A stretch of 64,000 nucleotides of DNA from Halictus rubicundus (GCF_050948215.1 NW_027488580.1:62001-126000), one strand, 5' to 3'; positions 14,279 through 23,451 are shown, counted from the first letter of the stretch. Made by a program: numbers and translations. The notes: generated by a model not told the origin, from the sequence alone.

Positions 14279-14297
14279 GATCTTCTTCCTACAAATC

Positions 14298-14310
14298 TCA
14301 GAAGTGGGAT
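14298..14310 (+). other. Primer-binding site, tRNA-Leu type
   Basis: TCAGAAGTGGGAT begins four bases after the LTR end. It equals the last 13 bases of the 18-nt sequence TGGTGTCAGAAGTGGGAT, which matches what I recall of the complement of an insect tRNA-Leu 3' end. The first five positions match poorly, so the site is less perfect than the one in the TRIM at 23452-23469. Confidence 0.7.
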
Positions 14311-14479
14311 ACGAAAAATTTGCGTGAAATTTCGTAAATTTTGTTCGCGACTATTGAATTTCGGAGAGTTTGGTATCGTATCTTTGGTGTGAGAGGTGAT
14401 TTAGTGGCGGTTGTGATCGTGAACTTTTGGACTTTCGTTTGATATCGATTCTGTGCGCTTTGAAAATTGGTGACTCGCG
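14311..14479 (+). other. Untranslated leader of the Gypsy element
   Basis: Non-coding stretch between the primer site and the Gag-Pol start, with several T- and G-rich tracts and no ORF of note on the + strand. It is likely to include packaging and dimerisation signals, but none can be recognised by eye. Confidence 0.6.
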
Positions 14480-17400
14480 ATGTCAGAAAATAGGAGGAAT
14501 TTGACCAATCTAACCATCGTTGAGCTCAAGGAACTTCTCAGATCCAGGGATATGATGGTCTCAGGCTCGAAAGCCGAATTAGTTGCCCGCTTGATCGAGG
14601 CTGACCCGAACATCGAAAACGCTATTCAAGAGAATTACGAGACAGATACAAATACGTCTCTCAGGGAAAGAGAGATAGAGATTCTTCGCCAGGAACGCGA
14701 TTTTTATCTACGCGAATTGGACTTATTAAGACGAGAGAGAGAATTAACCACACCGACGCGTTCTACGGGGAGTAGCGTTACCGTCAGGCCTACGACAAGC
14801 ATCAGAACAATCGCTGATTTACTATGTGAATTTTCGGGCGCGGAAAATACGTTCAAAATTTGGAGACAACATGTAGAGCGACTCAGAACGATGTACAGCC
14901 TGGACGATTGTGCAACAGTAACCATAATTACGTTGCGCCTACGAGGAAAAGCTTTGAAATGGTTCCATTCTAAACCAAGCCTGTTAGAATTGTCCGCATC
15001 ACTCTTGCTGGAAGAAATACGGAAGATGTTTGACCATCGGTTAGACAAATTAGCCGTGAGAAGAGAGTTTGAAAACCGTGTGTGGCAAAAGAATGAGTCG
15101 TTTCCTGACTACTTCCATGACAAAATTACGTTGGCGAACAACATTTTGGTGGATCCGGAAGAATTGGTGGATCTGGTGATCGACGGAATTCCAGACCCTC
15201 AACTTAGAGACCAGGCACGTATGCAGCGCTTGGAGACGGCAGATGAACTTCTCGATACGTTTCGAAAATTATCATTGAGGAGAGTTCGGGAGCTCGAGGA
15301 TCCGAAACGGCCGATTCCAGGGAGGTTGGTGACGACGAGGGACACCGGCGTTCACGATCGTACCTCCAGGGACTCCGCGCAGGAGAAGATCGTGCGGTGT
15401 TTCAACTGCAACGAATCAGGGCATTGGAAGAAGGACTGCACCAAACCAAGGCGGGAATGGGGTTCTTGTTTCAGATGCGGGGAAAAGTCACACCGGGCAA
15501 AGGATTGTCCGCAACAGACATTACCAGCCCAGTTACAGCGAAAGCAACAGGCCCCTGCCTCGACGATGACTTCGACTACGCAACCAGGGACGACAACGCA
15601 CTTGGTCCAACCCTGTCCTCCGGAAACCCCGTTCAGCGTGCCGTTTTCTTGCACAGCCCAGGACAGCAGCGGAGCGACCTCCTACGTTTCCACCGTGGCA
15701 ATTATCGATTCAGGTTCGCCCGTTAGTTTAATCAGAAGAGATGCGTTACCGTCTAATTTTTGTTTCGAGCGGCCGGTTAATAATAAATTTTATGGCGTAA
15801 ATTATTCACCAGTTAATATCCTTGGTGAATTTACAACCGAAATTTGTATTAACGATGCACACGTTCCAATTACACTTTTTGTCGTACCAGATACAACTAT
15901 GTCACACTTCGCATTATTAGGTAGAGATTTTATTCGGTCGCCAACGATTGAGATTAAGTTAGGGAGTTCCGCGGAAATCAAGGTAAAGGAAAGAGAGTCC
16001 GAGGAATCGGACAAAGAATTTTTTTTCAAACAAATTCTTAAAATTGATTATCTTGAAAGTCCAAATTCCGCGAGCGACCAATTAAATGTTGATCCAGAAT
16101 TAGATATTAGTATAGAGAGGAAACTCAAGGAAATTTATTTTTGCAACGACGTTCACGTAGGCGACAATGAGCAATACCCGAATACTGTCGAAGCAGTTAT
16201 TTCGTTAAAAACCGAGCATCCAATTAGCTTTCGGCCGCGTCGACTAGCTTTTGCAGACAAGGAAAAACTACGTATAATCCTTGACGATTTGTTAAGAGAG
16301 GGCACCATTAGGCCCAGTAATTCCCCTTATGCTAGTCCAATTGTGTTGGTCAGAAAAAAGAATGGAGAAATCCGCTTGTGCATTGATTATCGTGAATTAA
16401 ACAAACATACTATCAGAGACAACTTTCCAGTACCACTTATAGACGATTGTTTAGACCAACTTAGAGACAAGAAATATTACACGAAATTAGATCTTAAAAA
16501 CGGTTTTCACCACGTAAAAGTCGCTGAAACGTCTGTAAAATATACATCGTTCATTACACCTTTAGGTCAATACGAGTATCTCAAAATGCCATTTGGACTG
16601 ACCAATGCACCTCGTATTTTTCAAAGATTTTTGAACGAAGTCTTTAGTGATTTACTTAGGCGGAATAAACTATTACTTTATTTAGACGATTTTTTGATAG
16701 CTACGGGAACGGTGGACGAACATTTGGATATTTTACGAGAAATATTTCATTTAGCGAGAAAGTTTAATTTACGATTTAGATTAGATAAATGTTCATTTTT
16801 ATATCGTCAAATAACATATTTGGGATATTCGATATCTGACAACGATATCGCGCCGGCGAAAGAAAATATCGAATCCGTGGTCAATTATCCAACACCGAGA
16901 AATATAAAAGAAATACAACGTTTTGTAGGTCTAGCAAGCTATTTCCGCCGATTTATTAAAGATTTCTCACTAATTGCGAGACCCCTGTATGATTTACTAC
17001 GAAAAAATGCAATTTTTCATTTTGGCCCAGAACAAAACCAGGCATTTCTGACGTTGAAACAACGTCTAACAAATGATCCCGTTTTGGCAATTTACTCTCC
17101 AAAACTAGATACAGAACTCCACTGCGACGCTAGTAACAGTGGATTTGGAGCAATTTTACTACAAAAACAAACTAATAAAGTCTTTCGTCCTGTTTTTTAT
17201 TTTAGTAAAAGGACGACCGCCCAAGAAGGGAAATATCATAGTTTCGAACTCGAATGTTTAGCGGCAGTGTATGCGATTAAGAGATTTCATGTTTATTTAT
17301 CAGGGATTGCGTTTAAGATAATCACAGACTGCGACAGCTTCAGATTAACCCTTAACAAACAGAACGTTAATCCACGAATATCACGTTGGGCAATGTTTTT

Positions 17401-18739
17401 ACAAAATTACGATTTTACAATCGAACATCGTAGCGGGAGTAAAATGTCACATGTAGACGCACTAAGTCGGTACAACACAATTTTAATACTAGAACCAAAT
17501 ACCTTAGAAGAAATATTGGCAATTAAACAACACCAAGACCGCACAATTCAAGAAATTAAGAATAGATTAGAGGTAAGCGAAGAAAAGTATTATGAGTTAC
17601 GAGACGGTTTAGTATATAGGAAAATTGACAACAACAGATTATTATTTTACGTACCTGCGTGCTTAGAAAATAACGTTATTAAAACAAGCCACGACGATTT
17701 AGGGCATTTAGGGTTTGAAAAAGTATTTAACAATATTAGTCAGGTATATTGGTTCCCACAAATGCGTAAAAAAATTAAACAGTACATCAGCGATTGTCTG
17801 AAATGTATTGAATTTTCTCCAAACAGTGGTAAACAAGAGGGATTTTTGCACAGTCTAGGGAAAGGCGACTTACCATTCCAAACAATACATATAGATCATT
17901 TCGGCCCACTAGAAAAGTGCAAGAATAGTTATAAATTTATTTTAACAGTAGTAGATGGTTTTACTAAATTTATAAGGTTATATCCTTGTAAAACAACAAA
18001 ATCGGAAGAAGTTATAAAACACTTAACGGAATATTTTAGAGCTTATAGTAAACCAAGACGACTAATTAGTGACCGAGGTACGTCTTTTACCTCAAATTTA
18101 TTTAAAGAGTTTTTAGCGAATAACGAAATAGAACAAATATTAATCGCAATAGGAACCCCACGTGCGAATGGCCAGATTGAGCGATTTAACAGAGTAATAG
18201 CACCAATGTTGGCAAAATTAACGGAAACTCCGGGAAAATGGGACCGAGTTGTCGACAAAGTAGAATATGGGATAAATAATACTGTTTGTCGGTCAACAGG
18301 CAAGAGCCCATCCCAGTTATTATTTGGTATAAATCAAAAAGGCATTGTATTGCATAAAGTACGAGAAGCACTAGAAATTTTAAACAATGAAAAAAGAGAC
18401 CTTTCGACAACTCGCAGGGAAGCAGCTAAAAATATGGTTAAAGTTCAACAAACTAACGAACGTATATACAATAAGAAACACAAAAAACCGACTGCGTATC
18501 AAGTTGGCGATTATGTAGTAATTCGCAACATAGATACCACACCGGGTATAAATAAAAAATTATTACCAAAATTTAAAGGCCCGTATGAGATTAAAAAAAT
18601 ATTAGACAAAGACAGATATATCATAACAGATGTTGAAGGGCACCAAGTATCGCGTGTACCATTTACGGGAGTTGTTGGCCCTGATCAGATGAAATTTTGG
18701 ATCCGATCGGGAACCGTAACCGAGAACGATACTGCATAG
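14480..18739 (+). CDS. gag-pol: Gag-Pol polyprotein of Ty3/Gypsy retrotransposon
   Basis: Polyprotein of 1419 aa that supplies the capsid and enzymes for reverse transcription and integration. Seen in order: a SAP-like DNA-binding motif (about residues 10-44), a charged probable coiled coil (about 60-92), a retrotransposon Gag region (about 110-270), two CCHC zinc knuckles (307-320 and 330-343), an aspartic protease with DSG at 410-412 and LLGRDF near 479-484, reverse transcriptase with YLDD at 734-737, RNase H starting near HCDAS (881-885), an integrase zinc finger (H1071, H1076, C1106, C1109), an integrase core with D1139, D1198 and E1234, and a GPY/F module near 1367. All catalytic residues looked for are present. 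Gag and Pol are in one frame with no shift or stop, so another way of setting Gag-to-Pol ratio is needed. The ATG at 14480 is the first in frame. There is no chromodomain and no env. Confidence 0.95.
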   Translation: MSENRRNLTNLTIVELKELLRSRDMMVSGSKAELVARLIEADPNIENAIQENYETDTNTSLREREIEILRQERDFYLRELDLLRRERELTTPTRSTGSSVTVRPTTSIRTIADLLCEFSGAENTFKIWRQHVERLRTMYSLDDCATVTIITLRLRGKALKWFHSKPSLLELSASLLLEEIRKMFDHRLDKLAVRREFENRVWQKNESFPDYFHDKITLANNILVDPEELVDLVIDGIPDPQLRDQARMQRLETADELLDTFRKLSLRRVRELEDPKRPIPGRLVTTRDTGVHDRTSRDSAQEKIVRCFNCNESGHWKKDCTKPRREWGSCFRCGEKSHRAKDCPQQTLPAQLQRKQQAPASTMTSTTQPGTTTHLVQPCPPETPFSVPFSCTAQDSSGATSYVSTVAIIDSGSPVSLIRRDALPSNFCFERPVNNKFYGVNYSPVNILGEFTTEICINDAHVPITLFVVPDTTMSHFALLGRDFIRSPTIEIKLGSSAEIKVKERESEESDKEFFFKQILKIDYLESPNSASDQLNVDPELDISIERKLKEIYFCNDVHVGDNEQYPNTVEAVISLKTEHPISFRPRRLAFADKEKLRIILDDLLREGTIRPSNSPYASPIVLVRKKNGEIRLCIDYRELNKHTIRDNFPVPLIDDCLDQLRDKKYYTKLDLKNGFHHVKVAETSVKYTSFITPLGQYEYLKMPFGLTNAPRIFQRFLNEVFSDLLRRNKLLLYLDDFLIATGTVDEHLDILREIFHLARKFNLRFRLDKCSFLYRQITYLGYSISDNDIAPAKENIESVVNYPTPRNIKEIQRFVGLASYFRRFIKDFSLIARPLYDLLRKNAIFHFGPEQNQAFLTLKQRLTNDPVLAIYSPKLDTELHCDASNSGFGAILLQKQTNKVFRPVFYFSKRTTAQEGKYHSFELECLAAVYAIKRFHVYLSGIAFKIITDCDSFRLTLNKQNVNPRISRWAMFLQNYDFTIEHRSGSKMSHVDALSRYNTILILEPNTLEEILAIKQHQDRTIQEIKNRLEVSEEKYYELRDGLVYRKIDNNRLLFYVPACLENNVIKTSHDDLGHLGFEKVFNNISQVYWFPQMRKKIKQYISDCLKCIEFSPNSGKQEGFLHSLGKGDLPFQTIHIDHFGPLEKCKNSYKFILTVVDGFTKFIRLYPCKTTKSEEVIKHLTEYFRAYSKPRRLISDRGTSFTSNLFKEFLANNEIEQILIAIGTPRANGQIERFNRVIAPMLAKLTETPGKWDRVVDKVEYGINNTVCRSTGKSPSQLLFGINQKGIVLHKVREALEILNNEKRDLSTTRREAAKNMVKVQQTNERIYNKKHKKPTAYQVGDYVVIRNIDTTPGINKKLLPKFKGPYEIKKILDKDRYIITDVEGHQVSRVPFTGVVGPDQMKFWIRSGTVTENDTA

Positions 18740-18742
18740 AAG

Positions 18743-18863
18743 ATAAGTTTGTATGGTATTATTACGTTGTATTTGCGTCATCTGTGTATTGTTTAATTAT
18801 ATAAAATAAGTTTGTATAGTATTATTGCGTTGCATTTTCGTCAGCTGCGTATTGTTTAATTAT
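18743..18863 (+). repeat. Imperfect 58-bp direct repeat in Gypsy 3' UTR
   Basis: Two copies, each starting ATAAGTTTGTAT and ending GTTTAATTAT, are separated by five bases and differ at about six or seven positions. The divergence, against identical LTRs, shows the repeat is older than this insertion and is part of the family rather than a fresh duplication. Confidence 0.85.
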
Positions 18864-18974
18864 TCTGTATTATTCTACCTTGTGCACGATTATATATTCC
18901 GTTTATTCAAGTTTTAATTTTACATTTGCATATAGTTACTCTGTAGTCCTGCGTAAAGTTCTTTAAGATGCATC

Positions 18975-18994
18975 GATGACCGAGGACGGTCATC
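18975..18994 (+). promoter_or_regulatory. Hairpin upstream of Gypsy 3' LTR
   Basis: GATGACCG pairs perfectly with CGGTCATC across an AGGA loop, 20 bases before the 3' LTR. The TRIM at 23094-23574 has a hairpin at the matching place with a different but equally perfect stem and an AGGG loop. Conservation of pairing rather than sequence argues for a functional RNA or DNA structure near the plus-strand priming site. Confidence 0.75.
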
Positions 18995-19014
18995 ATGATC
19001 AGGATTGGCCGAAC

Positions 19015-19244
19015 TGTAGGAGTTTGTTACATATATATACATTAATGTTGGTGACGATCGATCGTCGGCAGTCAGCTGGGACGATCTGACATTCATCCGT
19101 TTGTCTCGTCTGCTCGTTTCACTGGTAACCGGTTGTCATTACAAGCCGACGATCGATTTGTTTATAACAACCTGATGTTTGAGCGTGAACAGCGTAACAC
19201 CAGAATTTGTAAAACCGTCAAACAATAAAGATCTTCTTCCTACA
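19015..19244 (+). repeat. Gypsy 3' LTR (230 bp, complete)
   Basis: Starts TGTAGGAGTTTG and ends CTTCCTACA, giving TGTAGGA/TCCTACA terminal inverted repeats as expected for an LTR. Its AATAAA lies at 19224-19229. The next bases are ATATCCTATCCTC, which continue the interrupted satellite module. The sequence is identical by eye to the 5' LTR and the solo LTR over the shared 225 bp. Confidence 0.93.
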
Positions 19245-20775
19245 ATATCCTATCCTCTTTCCTATAATATCATCTATCCTATCCAATCTCTATCGTCTCC
19301 TTTCCTCTATCCTATCCAATCCCCTATCTTATCTTCTATCGTCTCCTGTCCTCTATCCTATCCAATCCCCTATCCTATCCTCTATCCTATCCTATCCTCT
19401 ATCCTATCCTACCCTCAATCCTATCCTATCCTATGCACTATCCTATTCTATACTCTATCCTATCCTATCCTCTATCCTATCCTATACTCTGCTTCTTCTA
19501 TCGTCTGCTCTATCCTATCCTATCCACTATCCTATCCTATCCACAATGCTATCCTATTCTCTATCCTCACCTATCCTTTATACTATCCAATCCTCTATCC
19601 TAACCTATCCTCTATCCTATCCTATCCTCTTTCCTATCCTATCCTCTATCCTATCATATCCTCTATCCTAACCTACCCTCTATACTATCCTATCCTCTAT
19701 CCTATCCTATCCTCAACGCTATCCTATCCTCATTCCTATCCTATACTCCATTATATCCTATCCGCTATCCCATCATATCCTCTATCCTATAATATCCTCT
19801 ATCCTATCCAATCCTCTATCCTATCCTCTATCCTATCCTCTATCCTATCCTATCCTCTATCCTATCGTCTATCCTATCCTATCCTCTATCCTATCCTATC
19901 CAATATCCTATCCTATCCTCTATCCTATCCTATCCTCTATCCTATCCTATCCTCTATCCTATCCTATCCTCTATCCTATCCTATCCTCTATCCTATCCTA
20001 TCCTCTATCCTATCCTATCCTCTATCCTATCCTATCCTCTATCCTATCCTATCCTCTATCCTATCCTATCCTCTATCCTATCCTATCCTCTATCCTATCC
20101 TATCCTCTATCCTATCCTATCCTCTATCCTATCCTATCCTCTATCCTATCCTATCCTCTATCCTATCCTATCCTCTATCCTATCCTATTCTCTACACTAT
20201 CCTAACCTCTATCCTATCCTATCCTCAACCCTATCCTATCCTCATTCCTATCCTATACTCCATTATATCCTATCCTCTATCCTATCCCATCCTCTATCCT
20301 ATCCTATCCTCTATCCTATCCTATCCTCTATCCTATCCTATCCTCTATCCTAACCTCTATCCTACCCTATCCTCTATCCTATCCTATCCTCTATCCTATC
20401 CTATCCTCTATCCTATCCTATCCTCTATCCTATCCTATCCTCTATCCTATCCTATCCTCTATCCTATCCTCTATCCTATCCTCTATCCTATCCTATCCTC
20501 TATCCTATCCTATCCTCTATCCTATCCTATCCTCTATCCTATCCTATCCTCTATCCTATCCTATCCTCTATCCTAACCTATCCTCTATCCTATCCTATCC
20601 TCTATCCTATCCTATCCTCAACGCTATCCTATCCTCATTACTATCCTATACTCCATTATATCCTATCAGCTATCGTATCATATCCTCTATCCTATAATAT
20701 CCTCTATCCTATCCTCTATCCTATCCTATCCTCTATGCTCTCCTATCCTTTATACTAACCAATCCTCTATCCTAT

Positions 20776-21330
20776 CCTCTATCCTATCCTATCCTCTATC
20801 CTATCCTATCCTCTATCCTATCCTATCCTCTATCCTATCCTATCCTCTATCCTATCCTATCCTCTATCCTATCCTATCCTCTATCCTATCCTATCCTCTA
20901 TCCTATCCTATCCTCTATCCTATCCTATCCTCTATCCTATCCTATCCTCTATCCTATCCTATCCTCTATCCTATCCTATCCTCTATCCTATCCTATCCTC
21001 TATCCTATCCTATCCTCTATCCTATCCTATCCTCTATCCTATCCTATCCTCTATCCTATCCTATCCTCTATCCTATCCTATCCTCTATCCTATCCTATCC
21101 TCTATCCTATCCTATCCTCTATCCTATCCTATCCTCTATCCTATCCTATCCTCTATCCTATCCTATCCTCTATCCTATCCTATCCTCTATCCTATCCTAT
21201 CCTCTATCCTATCCTATCCTCTATCCTATCCTATCCTCTATCCTATCCTATCCTCTATCCTATCCTATCCTCTATCCTATCCTATCCTCTATCCTATCCT
21301 ATCCTCTATCCTATCCTATCCTCTATCCTA
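20776..21330. repeat. Homogeneous run of exact 17-bp monomers
   Basis: About 32 consecutive identical monomers abut the poly(T) of the chimeric R1 insertion. Largely exact monomers resume on its other side (23593 to about 24030). Such uniform runs are rare in the variant-rich array and imply recent local amplification around, or selection of, this insertion site. Confidence 0.85.
21313..21330 (-). repeat. 18-bp target-site duplication, left copy, chimeric insertion
   Basis: ATCCTATCCTCTATCCTA ends exactly at the insertion; the same 18 bases start at 23575 on the other side. In a 17-bp array the length alone would be ambiguous, but the second R1 insertion has the identical 18-mer on both sides. 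Confidence 0.8.
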
Positions 21331-21357
21331 TTTTTTTTTTTTTTTTTTTTTTTTTTT
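21331..21357 (-). other. Poly(A) tail of the R1-clade copy (27 T on + strand)
   Basis: A pure run of 27 T on the + strand joins satellite directly to the 3' end of the element, the mark of reverse transcription from a polyadenylated RNA. The second R1 copy has no such tail. Confidence 0.92.
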
Positions 21358-21766
21358 CGAGGAGGTAATCTCGTTACGGATACCCGAACCCCCCCCGGGG
21401 GGGGTGGTCCGGGTTATGTGGGACTCCTCGGCTGGTTGGTGCATCGCCGAGTATACCCACTAACTCTTCCCCGTCCGTCCCTAGACTCCTGGGGGCACCC
21501 GTGCTCTGCGCGCGCATGTCAATCCGGTGTGCCCCCGCCTTAGCATACCACCCAGGGGGGGGGACGCGGCCCCCTCCCGTACCTACTCTATCCGAAGGCA
21601 CCACGCAACGGACGACGTGGCGCCTTCCCCCCCTGTTAGGCCGCCCGATGAGCATCCGAGCCCCCGCCCGAGATGCCCGGCGGCCTCCGGGGACGCCGTT
21701 GGTGACCGAGTGTAAGGGGATATCCGATCCCCCGCCTCGAGATCATCAAGGGCGTCCCCGCTCGCG
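21358..21766 (-). other. 3' UTR of R1-clade element, copy 1
   Basis: A GC-rich segment nearly identical to 55137-55538, with length differences in C/G tracts (for example near 21389-21402). It ends on the minus strand in CCTCCTCG before the poly(A), bases that copy 2 lacks. Open frames on either strand here are by-products of high GC content. Confidence 0.8.
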
Positions 21767-23044
21767 TCAGAGGCGTCGCAACGGGGGTACGCCCCCGGGG
21801 CGTACCCTGCGCCGACTCCCCCCCCTTCGGCCGGGATCGTGATTACGCTCCCGATCCCGTTCCGCAGCCTCCTTCCGCAGCATAACCCGCTCGCAGAAGG
21901 AAGCGAACCCCCTCCACGCCTCCTCGCCACCGGCTGCCGCAGCGACGACAGCCGGGAGCGAGAGGTCGTGGCCCACCGCGCGCCGCAGGGCACGGCGCTC
22001 TCCCCCCCATGCCGGACACTCCTCCAGAGTGTGTTGCGCCGTGTCCCGCGGCTCGCCGCAGTGGTGACACGCCTCCTCGGTCTCTCTCCCGATGCGACAC
22101 AGGTAGTCGCCGAAGCACCCGTGCCCGCTCATCACCTGCGTCACACGGTAGGAGACCCTATGCCCCATCCATCCCCTGTTCCATTGATCGAACACCGGGA
22201 GGATGGCCCGAACGGCCCGCCTCTCGCCCTCCCTTGTCCCGGGAAGGCTATCGCGCCACTCCCGGGCTGCGTGCCGCCGAGCATGTCGCCTGAGCTCATC
22301 CACCATGAGCCGCGCCTGATCCGGGGCCACCCCCCGGAGCCGGATTTCCCTGGAGTGCGTATGCACATCCGCCAACACGCGGGCCTCCAGCTCGAGGGGG
22401 ATCAGCCCCGACATCACCATCGCCGTCGCGTATGAAATGGTGCGGTACCCCCGCACGATGCCTATGGCCAGCCTGCGCTCGATGCGACGCAGCAGCGACC
22501 GTGTGCCGCCACTGCGCCCCCTAGCCAAGACATCGCGCGCCCATACAGGGGCTCCGTACAGGACCAAAACTCGCACCACCACCGCGAACAGACGACGCAC
22601 CCGTCCACAGGGTCCCCCGAGATTCGGGAGAAGGCGACCGAGCGCAGCGGTCGCCCTCTCCGCCCGGGGCGCCAGCGACTCAAGGTGGCGGTCAAAACGC
22701 CACCGGCCGTCAAGCTCGAGTCCCAGGTACCGCATCTGGGACCCGACCTTGACCATCCCCTCCCCCACGCAGATCCAGCACTGGGGAGGCGCCGCCAACC
22801 GGGCCGAGCGGAGAAACCACATGGCCCTGGTTTTCTCGACGGACACCTCTAGGCCCAGCGACCGGATCGCGCGCACCGCGCGCCACGCGCCGCGCTCCGC
22901 CAGGCAGATGGCCTCCTTCGCATACCTCCCGGTGGCCAATACCAGCGTGTCGTCGGCGTAACACGTCAGGCTGACCCCGGGAGGCATCTCCTCCCGCAGG
23001 ACGCGATCGTACGCAAGATTCCACAGCAACGGGCCCAACACCGA
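21767..23044 (-). pseudogene. R1-clade ORF2, 5'-truncated fragment (C-terminal half)
   Basis: This encodes the last 425 or so residues of the ORF2 protein, nearly identical to copy 2 with rare changes (for example Ile for Leu in the SRELRL stretch, Arg for His in YLCHIG, Ser for Arg near the end). It keeps the reverse-transcriptase YADD motif and the C-terminal CCHC motif, but lacks the endonuclease and all RT motifs before the YADD region. The match to copy 2 stops at 23044, between AACACCGA and unrelated sequence. It cannot be active alone. Very low divergence suggests both copies came from a recently active source. Confidence 0.9.
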
Positions 23045-23093
23045 AAGAGCGAAAGTCTTCCGGCGAAAGGAGTGGTTTCAAGGGCGCAATTAA
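23045..23093. other. 49-bp segment of unknown origin between R1 fragment and TRIM
   Basis: Neither satellite, nor part of the R1 copy at 55135-58771, nor part of the TRIM. It ends in TTAA on the + strand next to the TRIM LTR, which could be half of a target-site duplication. It may be genomic sequence that lay between a TRIM and an R1 fragment at a donor locus, or a template-switch product. Confidence 0.6.
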
Positions 23094-23247
23094 TGTAGGA
23101 TCTCGGGAAAAATGAGGGCACCGCCGCCGGGAATCGAACCCACGACCACACTGGTGGTAGCCGATCGACTAACGCGCTCACCCACGGAACCCTCCCGTTC
23201 TTCCCGATCTCCTACATACTTTTTGTTCTGGGGGTCCTGATCCCACA
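23094..23247 (-). repeat. TRIM 3' LTR (complete, about 154 bp)
   Basis: On the minus strand it starts TGTGGGATCAGG and ends GAGATCCTACA, with near-matching ends (TGTGGGAT against ATCCTACA). It contains an internal TGTAGGAG at 23216 and the tRNA-like segment. The first 103 bp in + coordinates are identical to 23472-23574. Confidence 0.8.
23108..23196 (-). ncRNA. tRNA-like Pol III cassette in TRIM LTR (copy in 3' LTR)
   Basis: On the minus strand GGTTCGATTCC (23140-23130) matches the tRNA B-box consensus exactly. A weaker A-box candidate, TAGTCGATCGG, lies upstream. Flanking GGGTTCC and GGTGCCC can pair as an acceptor-like stem with one mismatch, and a T5 run (23112-23108) follows as a possible Pol III terminator. 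The arms do not form a good cloverleaf and box spacing is short, so this is a tRNA-derived relic or promoter rather than a tRNA gene. Confidence 0.6.
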
Positions 23248-23264
23248 CTCGGCCATCCTGCGAC

Positions 23265-23284
23265 GACATTCGCCCTCGAATGTC
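23265..23284 (-). promoter_or_regulatory. Hairpin upstream of TRIM 3' LTR
   Basis: On the minus strand GACATTCG pairs perfectly with CGAATGTC around an AGGG loop, 17 bases before the LTR. Its stem differs from the Gypsy hairpin at 18975-18994 but keeps full complementarity and the CG-AGGR-CG core. Confidence 0.75.
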
Positions 23285-23451
23285 CGTCACAGCGTCGTAT
23301 CATCGTTTTCTCTATCGTGTTGTGGCCATACACAGAGCCACCAACACAACTCGTAATTTCTCGTCAACTCGTAACAACTCGTAACACAACTCACAAATTC
23401 GCAGTTTTTTTTTTCTCACAGCGCCATCGTGCGGCGATCGGTGTTCCCCCA

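Larger units (their letters stand above)
14069..14293 (+). repeat. Gypsy 5' LTR (225 bp, lacks terminal TGTAG)
   Basis: Identical by eye to the 3' LTR apart from its left edge. It starts at GAGTTTGTTAC directly after satellite TATCC, whereas the 3' LTR reads TGTAGGAGTTTG. It ends in CCTACA. It holds a TA-rich stretch near its start (14077-14097), a 14-bp palindrome at 14102-14115 and an AATAAA at 14273-14278. The missing five bases remove part of the terminus that integrase would recognise, so this edge was altered after, or during an unusual, integration. Confidence 0.92.
18740..19014 (+). other. 3' untranslated region of the Gypsy element
   Basis: An AT-rich region with an imperfect 58-bp direct repeat (18743-18800 and 18806-18863, about six or seven differences), then an 8-bp hairpin (18975-18994) and the motif CAGGATTGGCCGAAC immediately before the 3' LTR. 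No classical purine-only tract is present; the GAGGA and CAGGA stretches in this segment occupy the place where plus-strand priming would be expected. Confidence 0.75.
14069..19244 (+). mobile_element. Full-length Ty3/Gypsy LTR retrotransposon (SAP-domain Gag, fused Gag-Pol)
   Basis: An element of about 5.2 kb has identical LTRs, a tRNA-Leu-like primer site, a 185-bp leader, one 1419-codon Gag-Pol ORF, and a 3' region ending in a hairpin and the CAGGATTGGCC motif before the 3' LTR. There is no env gene. Domain order (protease, reverse transcriptase, RNase H, integrase) places it in Ty3/Gypsy. A single ORF, short LTRs starting TGTAG and a Leu-type primer site recall mdg3/micropia-like insect elements; that clade label is inference. 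LTR identity and an unbroken ORF point to a young, possibly active copy. It sits in a satellite module at an ATAT, and the first five LTR bases are missing on the left. Confidence 0.95.
19245..21330. repeat. 17-bp satellite array, block 2
   Basis: The first 240 bp match the right flank of the solo LTR at 41178 onward. At 19486 that match ends abruptly in ACTCTGCTTCTTC, a string seen nowhere else here, and a different module (GTCTGC, CACAATGC) starts: a recombination breakpoint. The segment 19900-20530 resembles 24000-24660 and about 4440-4740, with a shared CTCTACACTATCC variant. From about 20776 to 21330 the array is made of exact 17-mers, roughly 32 in a row, right up to the poly(T). No gene is seen. 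Confidence 0.95.

Noticed and set aside
14401..18410. Short minus-strand frames and one other-frame ORF inside the Gypsy element
   Set aside because: They overlap the intact Gag-Pol ORF and show no domain; shadows.
18740..19014. An env or other third gene in the Gypsy element
   Set aside because: Only about 275 bp lie between Gag-Pol and the LTR, and they are non-coding with repeats and a hairpin.
19179..20576. A 465-codon frame starting in the Gypsy 3' LTR and running into satellite
   Set aside because: The first 20 or so codons are LTR sequence and the rest is satellite; a chance fusion, repeated at the solo LTR (41112).
21389..21402. The C-run/G-run as a designed G-quadruplex or terminator
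   Set aside because: It differs in length between the two R1 copies, as expected of homopolymer slippage or sequencing error; no further support.
23113..23196. A functional tRNA gene
   Set aside because: The B-box is perfect but the arms do not make a proper cloverleaf, A- and B-box spacing is short, and it lies within a duplicated LTR.
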